A stretch of DNA of 64,000 nucleotides from Betaproteobacteria bacterium (GCA_016717855.1 JADKEV010000004.1:186001-250000); one strand, 5' to 3'; shown: positions 28,066 to 37,703, counted from the stretch's first letter. Translations and numbers: made by a program. Notes: generated from the sequence alone by a model not told the origin.

Positions 28066-28788
28066 CTACGCGCTTTGTCCCAGGTAGCTTTGCGCGACGC
28101 GCGGGTTGTGCGCCAGCTCGGCGCTGGGACCGGAGAGAACCAGTTCCCCGGTCTCCAGCACGTAGCCGGTGTCGGCGACCTGCAGCGCCACGCGGGCATT
28201 CTGCTCGACCAGCAGGATCGACACGCCCGTGGCCTGCAGCGCGGCAATGGTGTGGAAGATCTCCTTGACGATGCGCGGGGCGAGGCCCAGGCTGGGCTCG
28301 TCGAGCATCAGCAGGCGCGGCTTGCTCATCAGCGCCCTGCCCAGCGCCAGCATCTGCCGCTCGCCGCCGGAGAGCGTTCCCGCCAGCTGCTCGCGGCGTT
28401 CGGCCAGGCGGGGGAACAACGCGTAGACGTCATCCAGTGACGCACGGATGGTCCGGTCGCGCCGGCGGTAGCGGCAGAACGCGCCGAGCTGCAGGTTGTC
28501 GGCGACGCTCATCTCCGCGAACAGCTCGCGCCGCTCGGGCACCAGGCAGAGTCCGTTCTCGACGCGGTCCTCGATCGAGGCATTGGCCAGCGACTGCCCC
28601 TCGAAACGGATCTCGCCGTGGAACGGGAGCAGGCCCATGATCGCCGAGAGCAGCGTGGTTTTCCCCGCGCCATTGGGGCCGATCACGGTGACGATCTGCC
28701 CCATCCCGACGGCGAGCGATATGCGGTGGACCGCCTCCACCTTGCCGTAGCGGATGGAGACGTTGTCGACGGCGAGCTGCGTGGTCAT
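28066..28788 (-). CDS. livF: Branched-chain amino-acid ABC transporter, ATP-binding protein LivF
   Basis: Second ATPase of a high-affinity branched-chain amino-acid importer, 240 residues. Walker A GPNGAGKTT, signature LSGGERQ, Walker B LLMLDEPSLGLAP, then the switch histidine region LLVEQNAR replaced by Gln/Asn as is usual for LivF. The start overlaps the stop of the livM-livG fusion gene (TGATG), so translation is coupled. It is the last transporter gene of the operon; tldD follows 74 bases on. Confidence 0.95.
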   Translation of the reverse strand: MTTQLAVDNVSIRYGKVEAVHRISLAVGMGQIVTVIGPNGAGKTTLLSAIMGLLPFHGEIRFEGQSLANASIEDRVENGLCLVPERRELFAEMSVADNLQLGAFCRYRRRDRTIRASLDDVYALFPRLAERREQLAGTLSGGERQMLALGRALMSKPRLLMLDEPSLGLAPRIVKEIFHTIAALQATGVSILLVEQNARVALQVADTGYVLETGELVLSGPSAELAHNPRVAQSYLGQSA

Positions 28789-30572
28789 CAGGCGGCGCCC
28801 AGGTACGCTTCGCGCACCGCCGGGTTGCGCTGGATATCCGCGGGCAGGCCTTCGGCCAGTTTCTGGCCGAAGTCCATCACGACCAGCCGATGCGTGAGCC
28901 CCATGACGAAATCCATGTCGTGCTCGACCAGCAGGATGCTCATGCCCTCGCCCTGGAGCTGCCGCAGCAGGTTCGCCAGTTCCTGCTTTTCGGCGTAGCG
29001 CAGGCCCGCAGCCGGCTCGTCCAGCAGCAACAGCGCGGGATCGGCCGCCAGCGCGCGCGCGATCTCCACGACGCGCTGCTTGCCCAGCGGCAGGCTGCCC
29101 GCCGCGTCGTGCAGCTGCGCACCCAGGCCCACGCGCCGGATCTGCTGCGCGGCCAGGTACCGGACCCGCGCCTCGTCGTCGCCATCGAGCTTCAGGCATG
29201 CCTTGGCCACGCCGCTCCGGGTGCGCAGGAACGCCCCCAGCGCGACATTGTCGAGCACGCTCATCTGGCCGATCAGCTTGACGTGCTGGAACGTGCGCGC
29301 GAGGCCCCGCGCCGCGATGTGGTACGGCGCGAGGCCGCTGATCGTCTCGCCGTTGAACCGGACGTTGCCGCGCGTCAGTGGCAGCAACCCGCTGATCAGG
29401 TTGAACATCGTGCTCTTGCCGGCGCCGTTGGGGCCGATGAGCCCGAGTATCTCGCCCTGGCGCAATTCGAACGACAGGTTGTTCACGGCGACCAGCCCGC
29501 CGAACTCCTTTGTCGCGTCCAGCACTTCCAGCAGTGGCCGGCCCGTCGCCGCCGCGACCGCGCGATGCGCGAGCGCCGGCGCCGGCGCCGGGTCGGCCGG
29601 CCGGCGCCGCGGCAGCAGCCGCTGCACCAGCGGCGTCAGGCCATCCGGCGCGCGCTGCAGCAACACGACGATCAGGATGCCGAACACGATGACCTCGAAC
29701 TGGCCCGTCTGGCCCAGCAGCTTGGGCAGGAAATCCTGCAGCACCTCCTTGAGCAGCGTGATCAGCGTCGCGCCGATCACCGCGCCCCAGACGTTGCCCG
29801 CGCCGCCGACCACGGCCATGAACAGGTACTCGATGCTGGCGGTCAGGCTGAACGGCGTCGGATTGACGAAGCGCTGCAGGTGCGCGTAGAGCCAGCCCGA
29901 GACGCAGGCGAGCAGCGCCGCGTAGAGGAACACGATGCTCTTCAGCTTCGCGCCATCGACGCCGAAGGCTTCGGCCATCGTCAGGCTGCCCTTCAGCGCG
30001 CGGACCGCGCGGCCCAGCCGGGAGTCGAGCAGATTGTGCGTCCCCCACAGCGCCGCCAGCGCGATCGCCCAGATCAGGTAGTAGAAATGCCGCTCCTGGC
30101 GGAGTTCGAACCCGAAGATGCTCAGCGCCGGGATGCCGGTGAGGCCCGTGAAGCCGCCCAGGTTGGGCAGCGTGCCGAACAGGTAGAACAGGCTGATGCC
30201 CCACGCGATCGTTGCCAGCGGCAGGAAATGCCCGCTCATGCGCAGCGTCACGAAGCCCAGCATCATCGCGATCGCCGCGGTGGCCAGCAGCCCGATCAGC
30301 AGCGTGAGCCACGGCGACCAGCCGAACATCGTCGTGAGGATCGCGGTCGCATACGCGCCGACGCCGACGAACGCCGCCTGCCCGAACGACGTCTGCCCGG
30401 CCACGCCGGTCAGCAACATGAGCCCGAGCGCCACCAGGCTGTAGAGCCCGATGTAGTTGAGCAGCGTGACGTAGAACTGCGGCACCACGGCCGGCGCCAC
30501 GGCCAGCGCGGCCAGCGTCGCCCACACGGGCCAGCGCCGGACGAACGCCGAACGGGGAGCGCCTGCGCTCAT
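28788..30572 (-). CDS. livM-livG: Fused branched-chain amino-acid ABC permease LivM and ATPase LivG
   Basis: 594-residue fusion. Residues about 1-310 are the LivM-type permease with about ten membrane helices (motif GQTSFGQAAFVGVGAYATA). A short Ala/Pro linker (about 310-335) leads to a LivG ATPase with Walker A GPNGAGKST near residue 385, signature-like LPLGKQRVVEIARAL and Walker B LLLLDEPAAGL. The ATPase ends normally, so this is a real fusion rather than a missed stop. The start at 30572 overlaps the livH stop as ATGA; an ATG 39 bases further upstream is less likely. Confidence 0.94.
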   Translation of the reverse strand: MSAGAPRSAFVRRWPVWATLAALAVAPAVVPQFYVTLLNYIGLYSLVALGLMLLTGVAGQTSFGQAAFVGVGAYATAILTTMFGWSPWLTLLIGLLATAAIAMMLGFVTLRMSGHFLPLATIAWGISLFYLFGTLPNLGGFTGLTGIPALSIFGFELRQERHFYYLIWAIALAALWGTHNLLDSRLGRAVRALKGSLTMAEAFGVDGAKLKSIVFLYAALLACVSGWLYAHLQRFVNPTPFSLTASIEYLFMAVVGGAGNVWGAVIGATLITLLKEVLQDFLPKLLGQTGQFEVIVFGILIVVLLQRAPDGLTPLVQRLLPRRRPADPAPAPALAHRAVAAATGRPLLEVLDATKEFGGLVAVNNLSFELRQGEILGLIGPNGAGKSTMFNLISGLLPLTRGNVRFNGETISGLAPYHIAARGLARTFQHVKLIGQMSVLDNVALGAFLRTRSGVAKACLKLDGDDEARVRYLAAQQIRRVGLGAQLHDAAGSLPLGKQRVVEIARALAADPALLLLDEPAAGLRYAEKQELANLLRQLQGEGMSILLVEHDMDFVMGLTHRLVVMDFGQKLAEGLPADIQRNPAVREAYLGAA

Positions 30573-31609
30573 TGGTCCTCTTCGTGGTGGCGCGTCTTCA
30601 GCGACCGCCACAGCAGCACCGGGATGATCAGCGTGAAGACGATGACCTCCTTGTACTGGCTGGCCCAGAACGACGCGTAGCTTTCGATCAGTCCGATCAG
30701 CAGCGCGCCGGCCGCGGCCAGCGGGTAGCTGACCAGGCCGCCGATGATGGCGCCGACAAAGCCCTTCAAGCCGACCAGGAAGCCCGAGTCGTAGTAGACG
30801 GTGGTGATCGGCCCGATCAGCACGCCGGAAAACGCGCCCAGCGCCGCGGCGACGGTCAGAGTCAGCGCGCCGGCGAAGTTGGGGCTGATGCCGACCAGCC
30901 GCGCGCCGACGCGATTGAACGCGGTGGCCATCAGCGCCTTGCCGTATAGAGTCTGGCTGAACGCCCAGTAGAGGCCGCCGATGGCGAGCGCGCTCACGCC
31001 ATAGACGTACAGGCTTTGCCCGCTGACGTTAATGCCCCCGAGCTGGTACATCGCGTCGGTAAACGCCGGCGTCCGCGAGCCTTCGGCCCCGAAGAACAGC
31101 AACCCCATGCCGCCCAGCACGAAATGCACGGCGACCGCCACGATCAGCAGCACCAGCACCGAGCCCTGGGCCACCGGCTGGATCGCGATCCGGTACAGCA
31201 GCGGCCCGATGGCTGTCACCGAAAGGATGGCCAGGCACACCTGCCATCCCAGCGCCAGCTTCAGCGGCGCGGCGAACCACAACAGTGCGGCGACCAGTGC
31301 CGGCGCAACCAGCCAGCCCGCGACCGCGAGCATGTACGCGCGCGCCGCCGCCCGCCGCCTGGCCAGCGCCACCAGCTCGAGGATCGTCGCGATGACGGCC
31401 ATCGCCAGCAGCAGCCAGATGGTCTTGGGCACGGCGCCGTTCTGCAACGCCGCCAGCGACAGCGCCCCGAACGCGACGAACTCTCCCTGCGGCACGAAGA
31501 CCACGCGCGTCACCGCGAAGACCAGCACCAGCGCCAGCGCCAGCAGCGCGTAGATCGCACCGTTGGTCAGCCCATCCTGCGCCAGCAGCGCGGCGATCTG
31601 GAGGTTCAT
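30569..31609 (-). CDS. livH: Branched-chain amino-acid ABC transporter permease LivH
   Basis: Inner-membrane permease half of the transporter, 346 residues with about nine helices. It starts MNLQIAALLAQDGLTNGAIYALLALAL and carries the family's early GxxYAL and FVPQGEFVAFGAL segments. The cytoplasmic coupling loop is AFNRVGARLVGISPN. A stem-loop with T-rich tail lies between livK and this gene, so the permease is expected to be made in smaller amounts than the binding protein. Confidence 0.94.
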   Translation of the reverse strand: MNLQIAALLAQDGLTNGAIYALLALALVLVFAVTRVVFVPQGEFVAFGALSLAALQNGAVPKTIWLLLAMAVIATILELVALARRRAAARAYMLAVAGWLVAPALVAALLWFAAPLKLALGWQVCLAILSVTAIGPLLYRIAIQPVAQGSVLVLLIVAVAVHFVLGGMGLLFFGAEGSRTPAFTDAMYQLGGINVSGQSLYVYGVSALAIGGLYWAFSQTLYGKALMATAFNRVGARLVGISPNFAGALTLTVAAALGAFSGVLIGPITTVYYDSGFLVGLKGFVGAIIGGLVSYPLAAAGALLIGLIESYASFWASQYKEVIVFTLIIPVLLWRSLKTRHHEEDQ

Positions 31610-31621
31610 CGGTGCGGTTTC

Positions 31622-31653
31622 CGGATAAAGAAAGGCCGAGCATGCGCTCGGCC
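31622..31653 (-). terminator. Intrinsic terminator/attenuator between livK and livH
   Basis: On the minus strand GGCCGAGC and GCTCGGCC pair (31634-31653; 8 bp stem, 4-base loop GCAT), followed directly by TTTCTTTAT. It lies after livK and before livH. Partial read-through would give the high binding-protein to membrane-protein ratio usual for ABC importers. Confidence 0.75.
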
Positions 31654-31672
31654 CCGATTCATGGCAATGGGC

Positions 31673-32812
31673 TTACTTCTCCAGGACCCACTTGCCGTCG
31701 ACGATCTGCAGCATGACGCGCGCGCGGCTGTCGAAGCCCAGGTGGTCGGTCGCGGTCATCGTGTACACGCCATGCGTGCCGACGGCTTCCTTGACGCCTT
31801 CGAGCCCGTCCCGCAACGCGGCGCGGAACTCCCTGGTGCCCGGCTGGCCCTTCTTCAGCGCTTCGGGAACCGCGCGCTGCAGCAGCATTGCCGCATCCCA
31901 CGCGTGGCCGCCGAAGGTCGAGCGCTGGCCGAATTTTGCCTCGTACTTCCCGACGTAGTCAGCGGCGACCTTCTTGATCGGATTGGAATCAGGCAATTGT
32001 TCGTAGACCAGCATCGGCCCCGACGGCAGGAACGACCCGTTGCCATCGGCGCCGACGACGCGGATGAAATCGGCATTCGCCACGCCATGCGTCTGGTAGA
32101 TCTTGCCCTTGTAGCCGCGCGCCTTGAGTTCCTTGTGCGGCGTCGCCGCCGGCGTTCCCGATGCCGCGATGAGTACCGCGTCCGCGTTCGCGGCGATGAG
32201 CTTGAGCACCTGGCCGGTGACGCTGGCGTCGCTGCGGTTGTACTTCTCCTCGGCGGCGATGGTGATGCCGGCAGCCGCGGTCGCACGTTTCATTTCCCCC
32301 AGCCAGCCTTCGCCGTAGGCGTCGTTGAAGCCCACGTAGCCCAGCGTCTTGACGCCGTGCGCCTTCATGTGGCCGACGATCGCGTCGGCCATCAGCGAGT
32401 CGTTCTGCGGCGTCTTGAATATCCACTTCGTCTTGGGATTCGCGGGATCGATGATGCGCGCGGACGCCGCCATCGAGATCATCGGGGTTTCCGCCTCGGC
32501 CGCGACGTCGACCATCGCCAGCGAATTCGGCGTGATGGTCGAGCCGAGGATCACGTCGACCTTGTTTTCCGCGATCAGCTTGCGCGTGTTCGTGACCGCC
32601 CGCGTCGTGTCCGATGCGTCGTCGAGGATGATCCAGTTGACCTTCTGCCCGGCGATGGTGGTGGGCAACAGCTCGAACGTGTTCTTTTCGGGTATCCCGA
32701 GCGAGGCCGCCGGTCCGGTCGTGGACAGGGTAACCCCGACGTTGATGTCGGCCAGCGCGCTGGCGCTGCAGGCAAGCGCGGTCAACGCGACGAGCAGTCT
32801 GACGGATTTCAT
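31673..32812 (-). CDS. livK: Branched-chain amino-acid ABC transporter substrate-binding protein
   Basis: Periplasmic solute-binding protein, 379 residues, with a Sec signal peptide (MKSVRLLVALTALACSASALA). The mature chain begins DINVGVTLSTTGPAASLGIP, the ligand-binding start of Peripla_BP_6 proteins, and keeps ASGTPAATPHKELKARGYKG and FGGHAWDAAMLLQRA. The true ligand may be Leu/Ile/Val or a related amide or aromatic acid; sequence does not decide. The ATG at 32812 follows AGGAG. It leads the operon livK-livH-livMG-livF and has its own promoter about 100 bases upstream. Confidence 0.93.
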   Translation of the reverse strand: MKSVRLLVALTALACSASALADINVGVTLSTTGPAASLGIPEKNTFELLPTTIAGQKVNWIILDDASDTTRAVTNTRKLIAENKVDVILGSTITPNSLAMVDVAAEAETPMISMAASARIIDPANPKTKWIFKTPQNDSLMADAIVGHMKAHGVKTLGYVGFNDAYGEGWLGEMKRATAAAGITIAAEEKYNRSDASVTGQVLKLIAANADAVLIAASGTPAATPHKELKARGYKGKIYQTHGVANADFIRVVGADGNGSFLPSGPMLVYEQLPDSNPIKKVAADYVGKYEAKFGQRSTFGGHAWDAAMLLQRAVPEALKKGQPGTREFRAALRDGLEGVKEAVGTHGVYTMTATDHLGFDSRARVMLQIVDGKWVLEK

Positions 32813-32914
32813 CGTAGCATCTCCTGAAAACATTTCTAAGTGAATGATCATGGCAGCGCGGAACCGGTCCGTTGCCTTGGCTGGCGGCCCTCCTCCGAGC
32901 CGCGCATGCGGCGG

Positions 32915-32943
32915 ATTGTGGCACCAACCGACCGGTCGGTCAA
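32915..32943 (-). promoter_or_regulatory. Candidate livK promoter with embedded palindromic operator
   Basis: Minus strand TTGACC (32938-32943), 17-base spacer, CACAAT (32915-32920). A perfect 14-base palindrome ACCGACCGGTCGGT (32927-32940) covers the -35 edge and most of the spacer. A protein bound there would shut the promoter. Palindromes of this shape are often TetR-family operators, which is inference; no TetR gene is nearby. The predicted leader to livK is about 95 nt. Confidence 0.55.
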
Positions 32944-33048
32944 TCGACGCCGTCCCCGATTCCGGCCTGCGCGCGCGCCCGAATTTGAGCCAGATCAAAC
33001 AATTCGCAGCGCGGACCGGAAGACGAGCCGCCGATCCGGCACCAAGCG

Positions 33049-33471
<423 letters not shown>

Positions 33472-33568
33472 CGTTCATCTCCCTGTTGTCGCAACTGCCG
33501 CTTCATCCCGCGTCCGGATCGGGCCGCACCGCACGAGGCAGCCGGTCGATTGATCCCGGGCACCCCTG

Positions 33569-33907
33569 TCAGACCGCAGCTTCGCCGGTCTCGCCGGTCC
33601 TGATGCGCACCACCTGCTCGACCGCGGTGACGAAGATCTTGCCGTCGCCGATCTTGCCGGTGCGCGCCGCCTTGACGATGGCATCGATCGCCGCGTCGAC
33701 CAGAGCGTCGGCGACGACGATCTCGATCTTCACCTTGGGCAGGAAATCGACCACATATTCGGCGCCCCGATAGAGCTCGGTGTGGCCCTTTTGGCGCCCG
33801 AATCCCTTGACTTCGGTCACGGTCAGGCCGCTGACGCCGATTTCCGATAAAGCTTCGCGGACTTCGTCGAGCTTGAAGGGCTTGACTATGGCTTCGATCT
33901 TCTTCAT
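33569..33907 (-). CDS. glnB: Nitrogen regulatory protein P-II
   Basis: Trimeric signal protein that integrates 2-oxoglutarate, ATP/ADP and (by uridylylation) glutamine, and acts on GlnE, NtrB and AmtB. 112 residues exactly, the standard length, starting MKKIEAIVKPFKLDEVREAL. The T-loop is intact with Tyr51 (in RGAEYVVDFLPK) as the uridylylation site, and the C-terminal signature KIGDGKIFV is present. It follows nadE by 63 bases, a conserved betaproteobacterial pair; amtB is not adjacent, so glnB fits better than glnK. A palindrome CACAGCTGTG lies just upstream of the start. Confidence 0.95.
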   Translation of the reverse strand: MKKIEAIVKPFKLDEVREALSEIGVSGLTVTEVKGFGRQKGHTELYRGAEYVVDFLPKVKIEIVVADALVDAAIDAIVKAARTGKIGDGKIFVTAVEQVVRIRTGETGEAAV

Positions 33908-33970
33908 TGCGTGCTCCACAGCTGTGAAATTCGTCGGACCGGGGTCAAGCTTACACTACGCCGCGGCCTT

Positions 33971-35593
33971 TCAGCCATCGCCGCCCAGATGTTCCCATTC
34001 GCGCCAGCGGGAGGTGATCGGATACCGCCAGTCCTTGCCGAATCCCCGCGGCGTGATGCGGATGCCCACGGCGCTCTGGCGCCGCTTGTACTCGCTGAAA
34101 TGGATCAGGCGCACCACGCGTTTCACGGCTTCTTCCGGAATGCCGGCGGCGATGATGTCGGCGGGGCTCTGGTCGCGCTCGACGTACGCTTCGAGTATCG
34201 CGTCGAGCTGGTCGTAGGGCGGCAGGTTGTCCTGGTCGGTCTGGTTCTCGCGCAGTTCCGCCGAGGGCGCCCGGGTGATGATCCGCTCCGGGATCACCCG
34301 GCCCAGCGCATTGCGATAGGCGCACAGCCGATAGACCAGCGTCTTGCTGATGTCCTTGAGCACGCCGAAACCGCCCGCCATGTCCCCGTACAGCGTGGCG
34401 TAGCCGACCGCCATTTCCGACTTGTTGCCGGTGGTGAGCAGGATGGAGCCGAACTTGTTGGACAGCGCCATCAGGATCATCCCGCGTATGCGCGCCTGCA
34501 GATTCTCTTCGGTCGCGTCGGCCGGCCGGCCGCGGAACTCGCCGGCCAGCGCGCCCAGCATGCTCTGGAACATCGGCTCGATCGCGATCTCGTCGTAGCG
34601 CACGCCGACCAGGCGCGCCATGTCGCGCGCGTCGTCGAGGCTGATCGAGGCGTTGTAGCGCGATGGCAGCATCAGCGCCCGCACGCGCTCGGCCCCCAGC
34701 GCGTCGACCGCGATTGCCAGCGTCAGCGCCGAGTCGACGCCGCCGGAGAGACCCAGCAGCGCGCCGGGAAAGTTGTTCTTCCCGATGTAGTCGCGCACGC
34801 CCAGGCAGAGCGCCTGGTACACGTTGGCTTCGAGTGATCCGGGCAGTTCGCCGCGCACTGCCTTCGGCGCTCCGGCCGCGAACTCCACGATGGCCAGGGC
34901 TTCATGAAAGGCCGGCAGCTGCTGCGTGAGCGCGCCGCCGCCATCGACGACGAACGACGCGCCGTCGAACACCAGCTCATCCTGCCCGCCCACCTGGTTG
35001 CAATAGACGATGGGCGCGCTGGTTTCGCGCGCCCGCGCCGCGACGACGTCCCGCCGCGCTTGCTGCTGCATCGTATGGAAGGGCGAGCCGTTGAGCACCA
35101 CCATCACGTCCGCGCCGGCCTCCCGCGCCTGCGCCGCCGGCTCGGGAAACCACACGTCCTCGCAGATCAGGATGCCGACGCGGATGCCATCGAGCGCGAC
35201 GACCGTCGCGGACGGACCCGGCGTGAAATACCGCTGCTCGTCGAACACGGTGTAGTTGGGCAGGCGCTGCTTGCGGTGAATCGCGGTCACCGCGCCGTGT
35301 TCGAGCCACGCCGCGGCGTTGTACCGGAAACCGCCTTCCGCCAGCGGGAAGCCAACGACAACGGCCAGCGGGGGCAGGTCCCTGGCCAGCGCGTCGAGTT
35401 CGGCCCGGCAGGCGTGCAGGAACGCGGGCCGCATCACGAGGTCTTCGGGCGGATAGCCGCACAGCGAGAGTTCCGGCGTCAGCAGGCAGCGCACGCCGGC
35501 GGCGTGCGCGCGTTCGGCCGCCTCGCGGATTCGCCGCGCATTGCCCGGAAGATCGCCGACCAGTTGATTAAGTTGCGCAATCGCGAATTTCAT
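33971..35593 (-). CDS. nadE: Glutamine-hydrolysing NAD+ synthetase
   Basis: Makes NAD+ from deamido-NAD+ using glutamine. 540 residues. The N-terminal nitrilase-type glutaminase domain (about 1-260) shows LTPELSLCGYPPED (Glu), the RKQRLPNY region (Lys) and ICEDVWFPEPA (Cys). The C-terminal synthetase domain (about 270-540) has the ATP loop GLSGGVDSALTL and TTGNKSEMAVGY. Start at the ATG 35593 (MKFAIAQLNQLVGD); an upstream ATG is less likely. Ends 63 bases before the PII gene, matching the betaproteobacterial nadE-glnB unit. Confidence 0.96.
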   Translation of the reverse strand: MKFAIAQLNQLVGDLPGNARRIREAAERAHAAGVRCLLTPELSLCGYPPEDLVMRPAFLHACRAELDALARDLPPLAVVVGFPLAEGGFRYNAAAWLEHGAVTAIHRKQRLPNYTVFDEQRYFTPGPSATVVALDGIRVGILICEDVWFPEPAAQAREAGADVMVVLNGSPFHTMQQQARRDVVAARARETSAPIVYCNQVGGQDELVFDGASFVVDGGGALTQQLPAFHEALAIVEFAAGAPKAVRGELPGSLEANVYQALCLGVRDYIGKNNFPGALLGLSGGVDSALTLAIAVDALGAERVRALMLPSRYNASISLDDARDMARLVGVRYDEIAIEPMFQSMLGALAGEFRGRPADATEENLQARIRGMILMALSNKFGSILLTTGNKSEMAVGYATLYGDMAGGFGVLKDISKTLVYRLCAYRNALGRVIPERIITRAPSAELRENQTDQDNLPPYDQLDAILEAYVERDQSPADIIAAGIPEEAVKRVVRLIHFSEYKRRQSAVGIRITPRGFGKDWRYPITSRWREWEHLGGDG

Positions 35594-35640
35594 CGGTGCA
35601 ATGTTAGCATTCCTCTTGTTCCGCACCCGCTCGGCAACCC

Positions 35641-36786
35641 TTGTCCTCCGCCCCTGAATTCACCGTCGTCGAATCGCTTGCCGGGATATCCCCCGCCGCC
35701 TGGAACATCCTGTCGGGCGGCCAGCCGCTGCTCGCGCACGCCTTCCTGCACGCGCTGCACGAGACGCGCTGTGCCTGCGAGGAGACCGGCTGGCGGCCCC
35801 GGTACATCGTCGGCCACGCCGCTGGAGAACTGGTGGCCGCGATGCCGCTCTACCTGAAGACTCATTCGTATGGCGAGTACGTGTTCGACTGGTCATGGGC
35901 CGACGCGTACCGGCGGCACGGCCGCCGCTATTATCCGAAGCTGCTCGCCGCGATCCCGTTCACGCCTGCCACCGGACCCCGGCTGCTCGTGCGCGACCCG
36001 GCCCAGCGCGCGGCGCTGTGGCGGGAAGCCATCGCCCTCGCCCGCCGGCTGCGCGTGTCGTCGCTGCACGTCCTGTTTCCGGACCCGGCCGAGGCCGCGG
36101 AGTTGTCCGCCCCCGGCATCCTGCACCGGCACGGCATCCAGTTCCGTTGGGAGAACCAGGCGCATCCTGATTTCGCCGGATTCCTGGCCACGTTCTCGCA
36201 CGACAAGCGCAAGAAGATCCGCCAGGACCGCGCGCGCGTCCGGAATGCCGGCGTCACCTATCGCTGGCTGGACGGCGACTCCGCAACGGCGGCCGACTGG
36301 CGGTTCTTTTTCGGCTGCTATGCCAACACCTACCGCGAACATCAGTCGACGCCGTACCTGAATCCGGAATTCTTCCAGCGGCTGGCCGCGGCCATGCCGG
36401 GCAACCTGTTGCTGGTCATCGGCGACCGCGGCGCGGAGCCGCTGTGCGCCGCGCTCAACATCCACGATAGTGGCACGCTGTGGGGACGCTACTGGGGAAC
36501 CCGAGAGTTCGTCTCCGGCCTGCACTTCGAGGCGTGCTACTACCAGGCGATCGAGTTCTGCATCGCGCGCGGCATCGGTCGTTTCGAGGGCGGCGCCCAG
36601 GGTGGCCACAAGCTCGCGCGTGGCTTCCTCCCTGTGCGCACGCATTCGCTGCACTGGATCGCCGACCCCGACTTTTCCGTGGCGATCGCGGACTTCCTGG
36701 CGCGCGAGAGCAGCGACATCGGGCAGGTCCTGGACGAACTTCAGGAGAGCAGCCCTTACAAATCGGGCGCCTCGGCCGGGCCCTGA
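35641..36786 (+). CDS. FemAB-like GNAT-fold protein (COG3146, DUF482)
   Basis: 381-residue protein of the FemAB_like family, often labelled peptidogalycan or N-acyltransferase. Family segments are GGQPLLAHAFLHALHET near the start, EYVFDWSWADAYRRHG, FSHDKRKKIRQDRARV and the C-terminal GRFEGGAQGGHKLARGF. The fold is that of GNAT transferases using aminoacyl or acyl donors, but the reaction is not known. The start is a TTG at 35641; the next in-frame ATG would remove conserved sequence. Divergent from nadE with 47 bases between. Confidence 0.87.
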   Translation: MSSAPEFTVVESLAGISPAAWNILSGGQPLLAHAFLHALHETRCACEETGWRPRYIVGHAAGELVAAMPLYLKTHSYGEYVFDWSWADAYRRHGRRYYPKLLAAIPFTPATGPRLLVRDPAQRAALWREAIALARRLRVSSLHVLFPDPAEAAELSAPGILHRHGIQFRWENQAHPDFAGFLATFSHDKRKKIRQDRARVRNAGVTYRWLDGDSATAADWRFFFGCYANTYREHQSTPYLNPEFFQRLAAAMPGNLLLVIGDRGAEPLCAALNIHDSGTLWGRYWGTREFVSGLHFEACYYQAIEFCIARGIGRFEGGAQGGHKLARGFLPVRTHSLHWIADPDFSVAIADFLARESSDIGQVLDELQESSPYKSGASAGP

Positions 36787-36863
36787 CGCGGCGCGGGCGG
36801 CCGGCGCCCGGCCGCCCGACAGTGCGTGCTAGACTCGCCGCCGAATCCCACCGGGCGCGAGCG

Positions 36864-37703
36864 ATGGCATCATTGGAAGGCAAGACCCTGTTCATCACCG
36901 GCGGCTCGCGTGGCATCGGCCATGCGATCGCGCTGCGCGCGGCGCGCGACGGCGCCAACGTCGTGATCGCCGCCAAGACCTCCACGCCGCACCCGAACCT
37001 GCCCGGCACCATCCACAGCGCCGCCGCGGATGTCGAGCAGGCTGGCGGCCGCGCGCTGCCGCTGCAGGTCGATATCCGCGACGACGCGCAGGTTACGGCC
37101 GCCGTCGCGCGGGCGGTCGCGACGTTCGGCGGCATCGACATCCTGGTCAACAATGCCAGCGCGATCAGCCTTACCGACACGCTGCGCACGCCGATGAAGC
37201 GCTTCGACCTGATGTTCGGGGTGAACGTGCGCGGCACCTACCTTTGCTCGCAGGCCTGCCTGCCGGAACTCATCCGGTCGGCGCAGGCGGGACGCAACCC
37301 GCACATCCTGACGCTGTCGCCGCCGCTGAACATGGCGGAGCGGTGGTTCGCCCCGCACGTCGCCTACTCGATGGCCAAGTACGGGATGAGCATGTGCGTG
37401 CTGGGAATGGCCGGGGAGTTCCGCGCCGCCGGCGTGGCGGTGAACGCGCTGTGGCCGCGGACGGTCATCGCGACGGCGGCGCTGCAGATGATCCCGGGGG
37501 TCGACGTCGAGCGCTGCCGCACGCCGGCGATCATGGCGGACGCGGCCCATGCCGTGCTCACGCGCGACGCGCGCGATCCGGCCAACTCCGGCAACTTCTA
37601 CATCGACGACGAAGTGCTCGCCGCGGCCGGAATCACCGACCTTTCGGCTTACGCGGTCCGCCCCGGGTCGCCCCTGCTCCCGGATATTTTCCTCGACGCG
37701 TAG
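36864..37703 (+). CDS. SDR family oxidoreductase (HSDL2-like)
   Basis: 279-residue short-chain dehydrogenase/reductase. Cofactor motif TGGSRGIGHA near residue 14 and NNAS near residue 96; the active site is Ser in LTLSPP followed by Tyr and Lys in YSMAKYG. The pattern AAKTSTPHPNLPGTIHSAA after the cofactor loop marks the HSDL2-like subgroup, whose natural substrate is unclear. The 3' end overlaps the 3' end of rluB by 71 bases in antisense, so the two messages end in complementary sequence. Confidence 0.93.
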   Translation: MASLEGKTLFITGGSRGIGHAIALRAARDGANVVIAAKTSTPHPNLPGTIHSAAADVEQAGGRALPLQVDIRDDAQVTAAVARAVATFGGIDILVNNASAISLTDTLRTPMKRFDLMFGVNVRGTYLCSQACLPELIRSAQAGRNPHILTLSPPLNMAERWFAPHVAYSMAKYGMSMCVLGMAGEFRAAGVAVNALWPRTVIATAALQMIPGVDVERCRTPAIMADAAHAVLTRDARDPANSGNFYIDDEVLAAAGITDLSAYAVRPGSPLLPDIFLDA

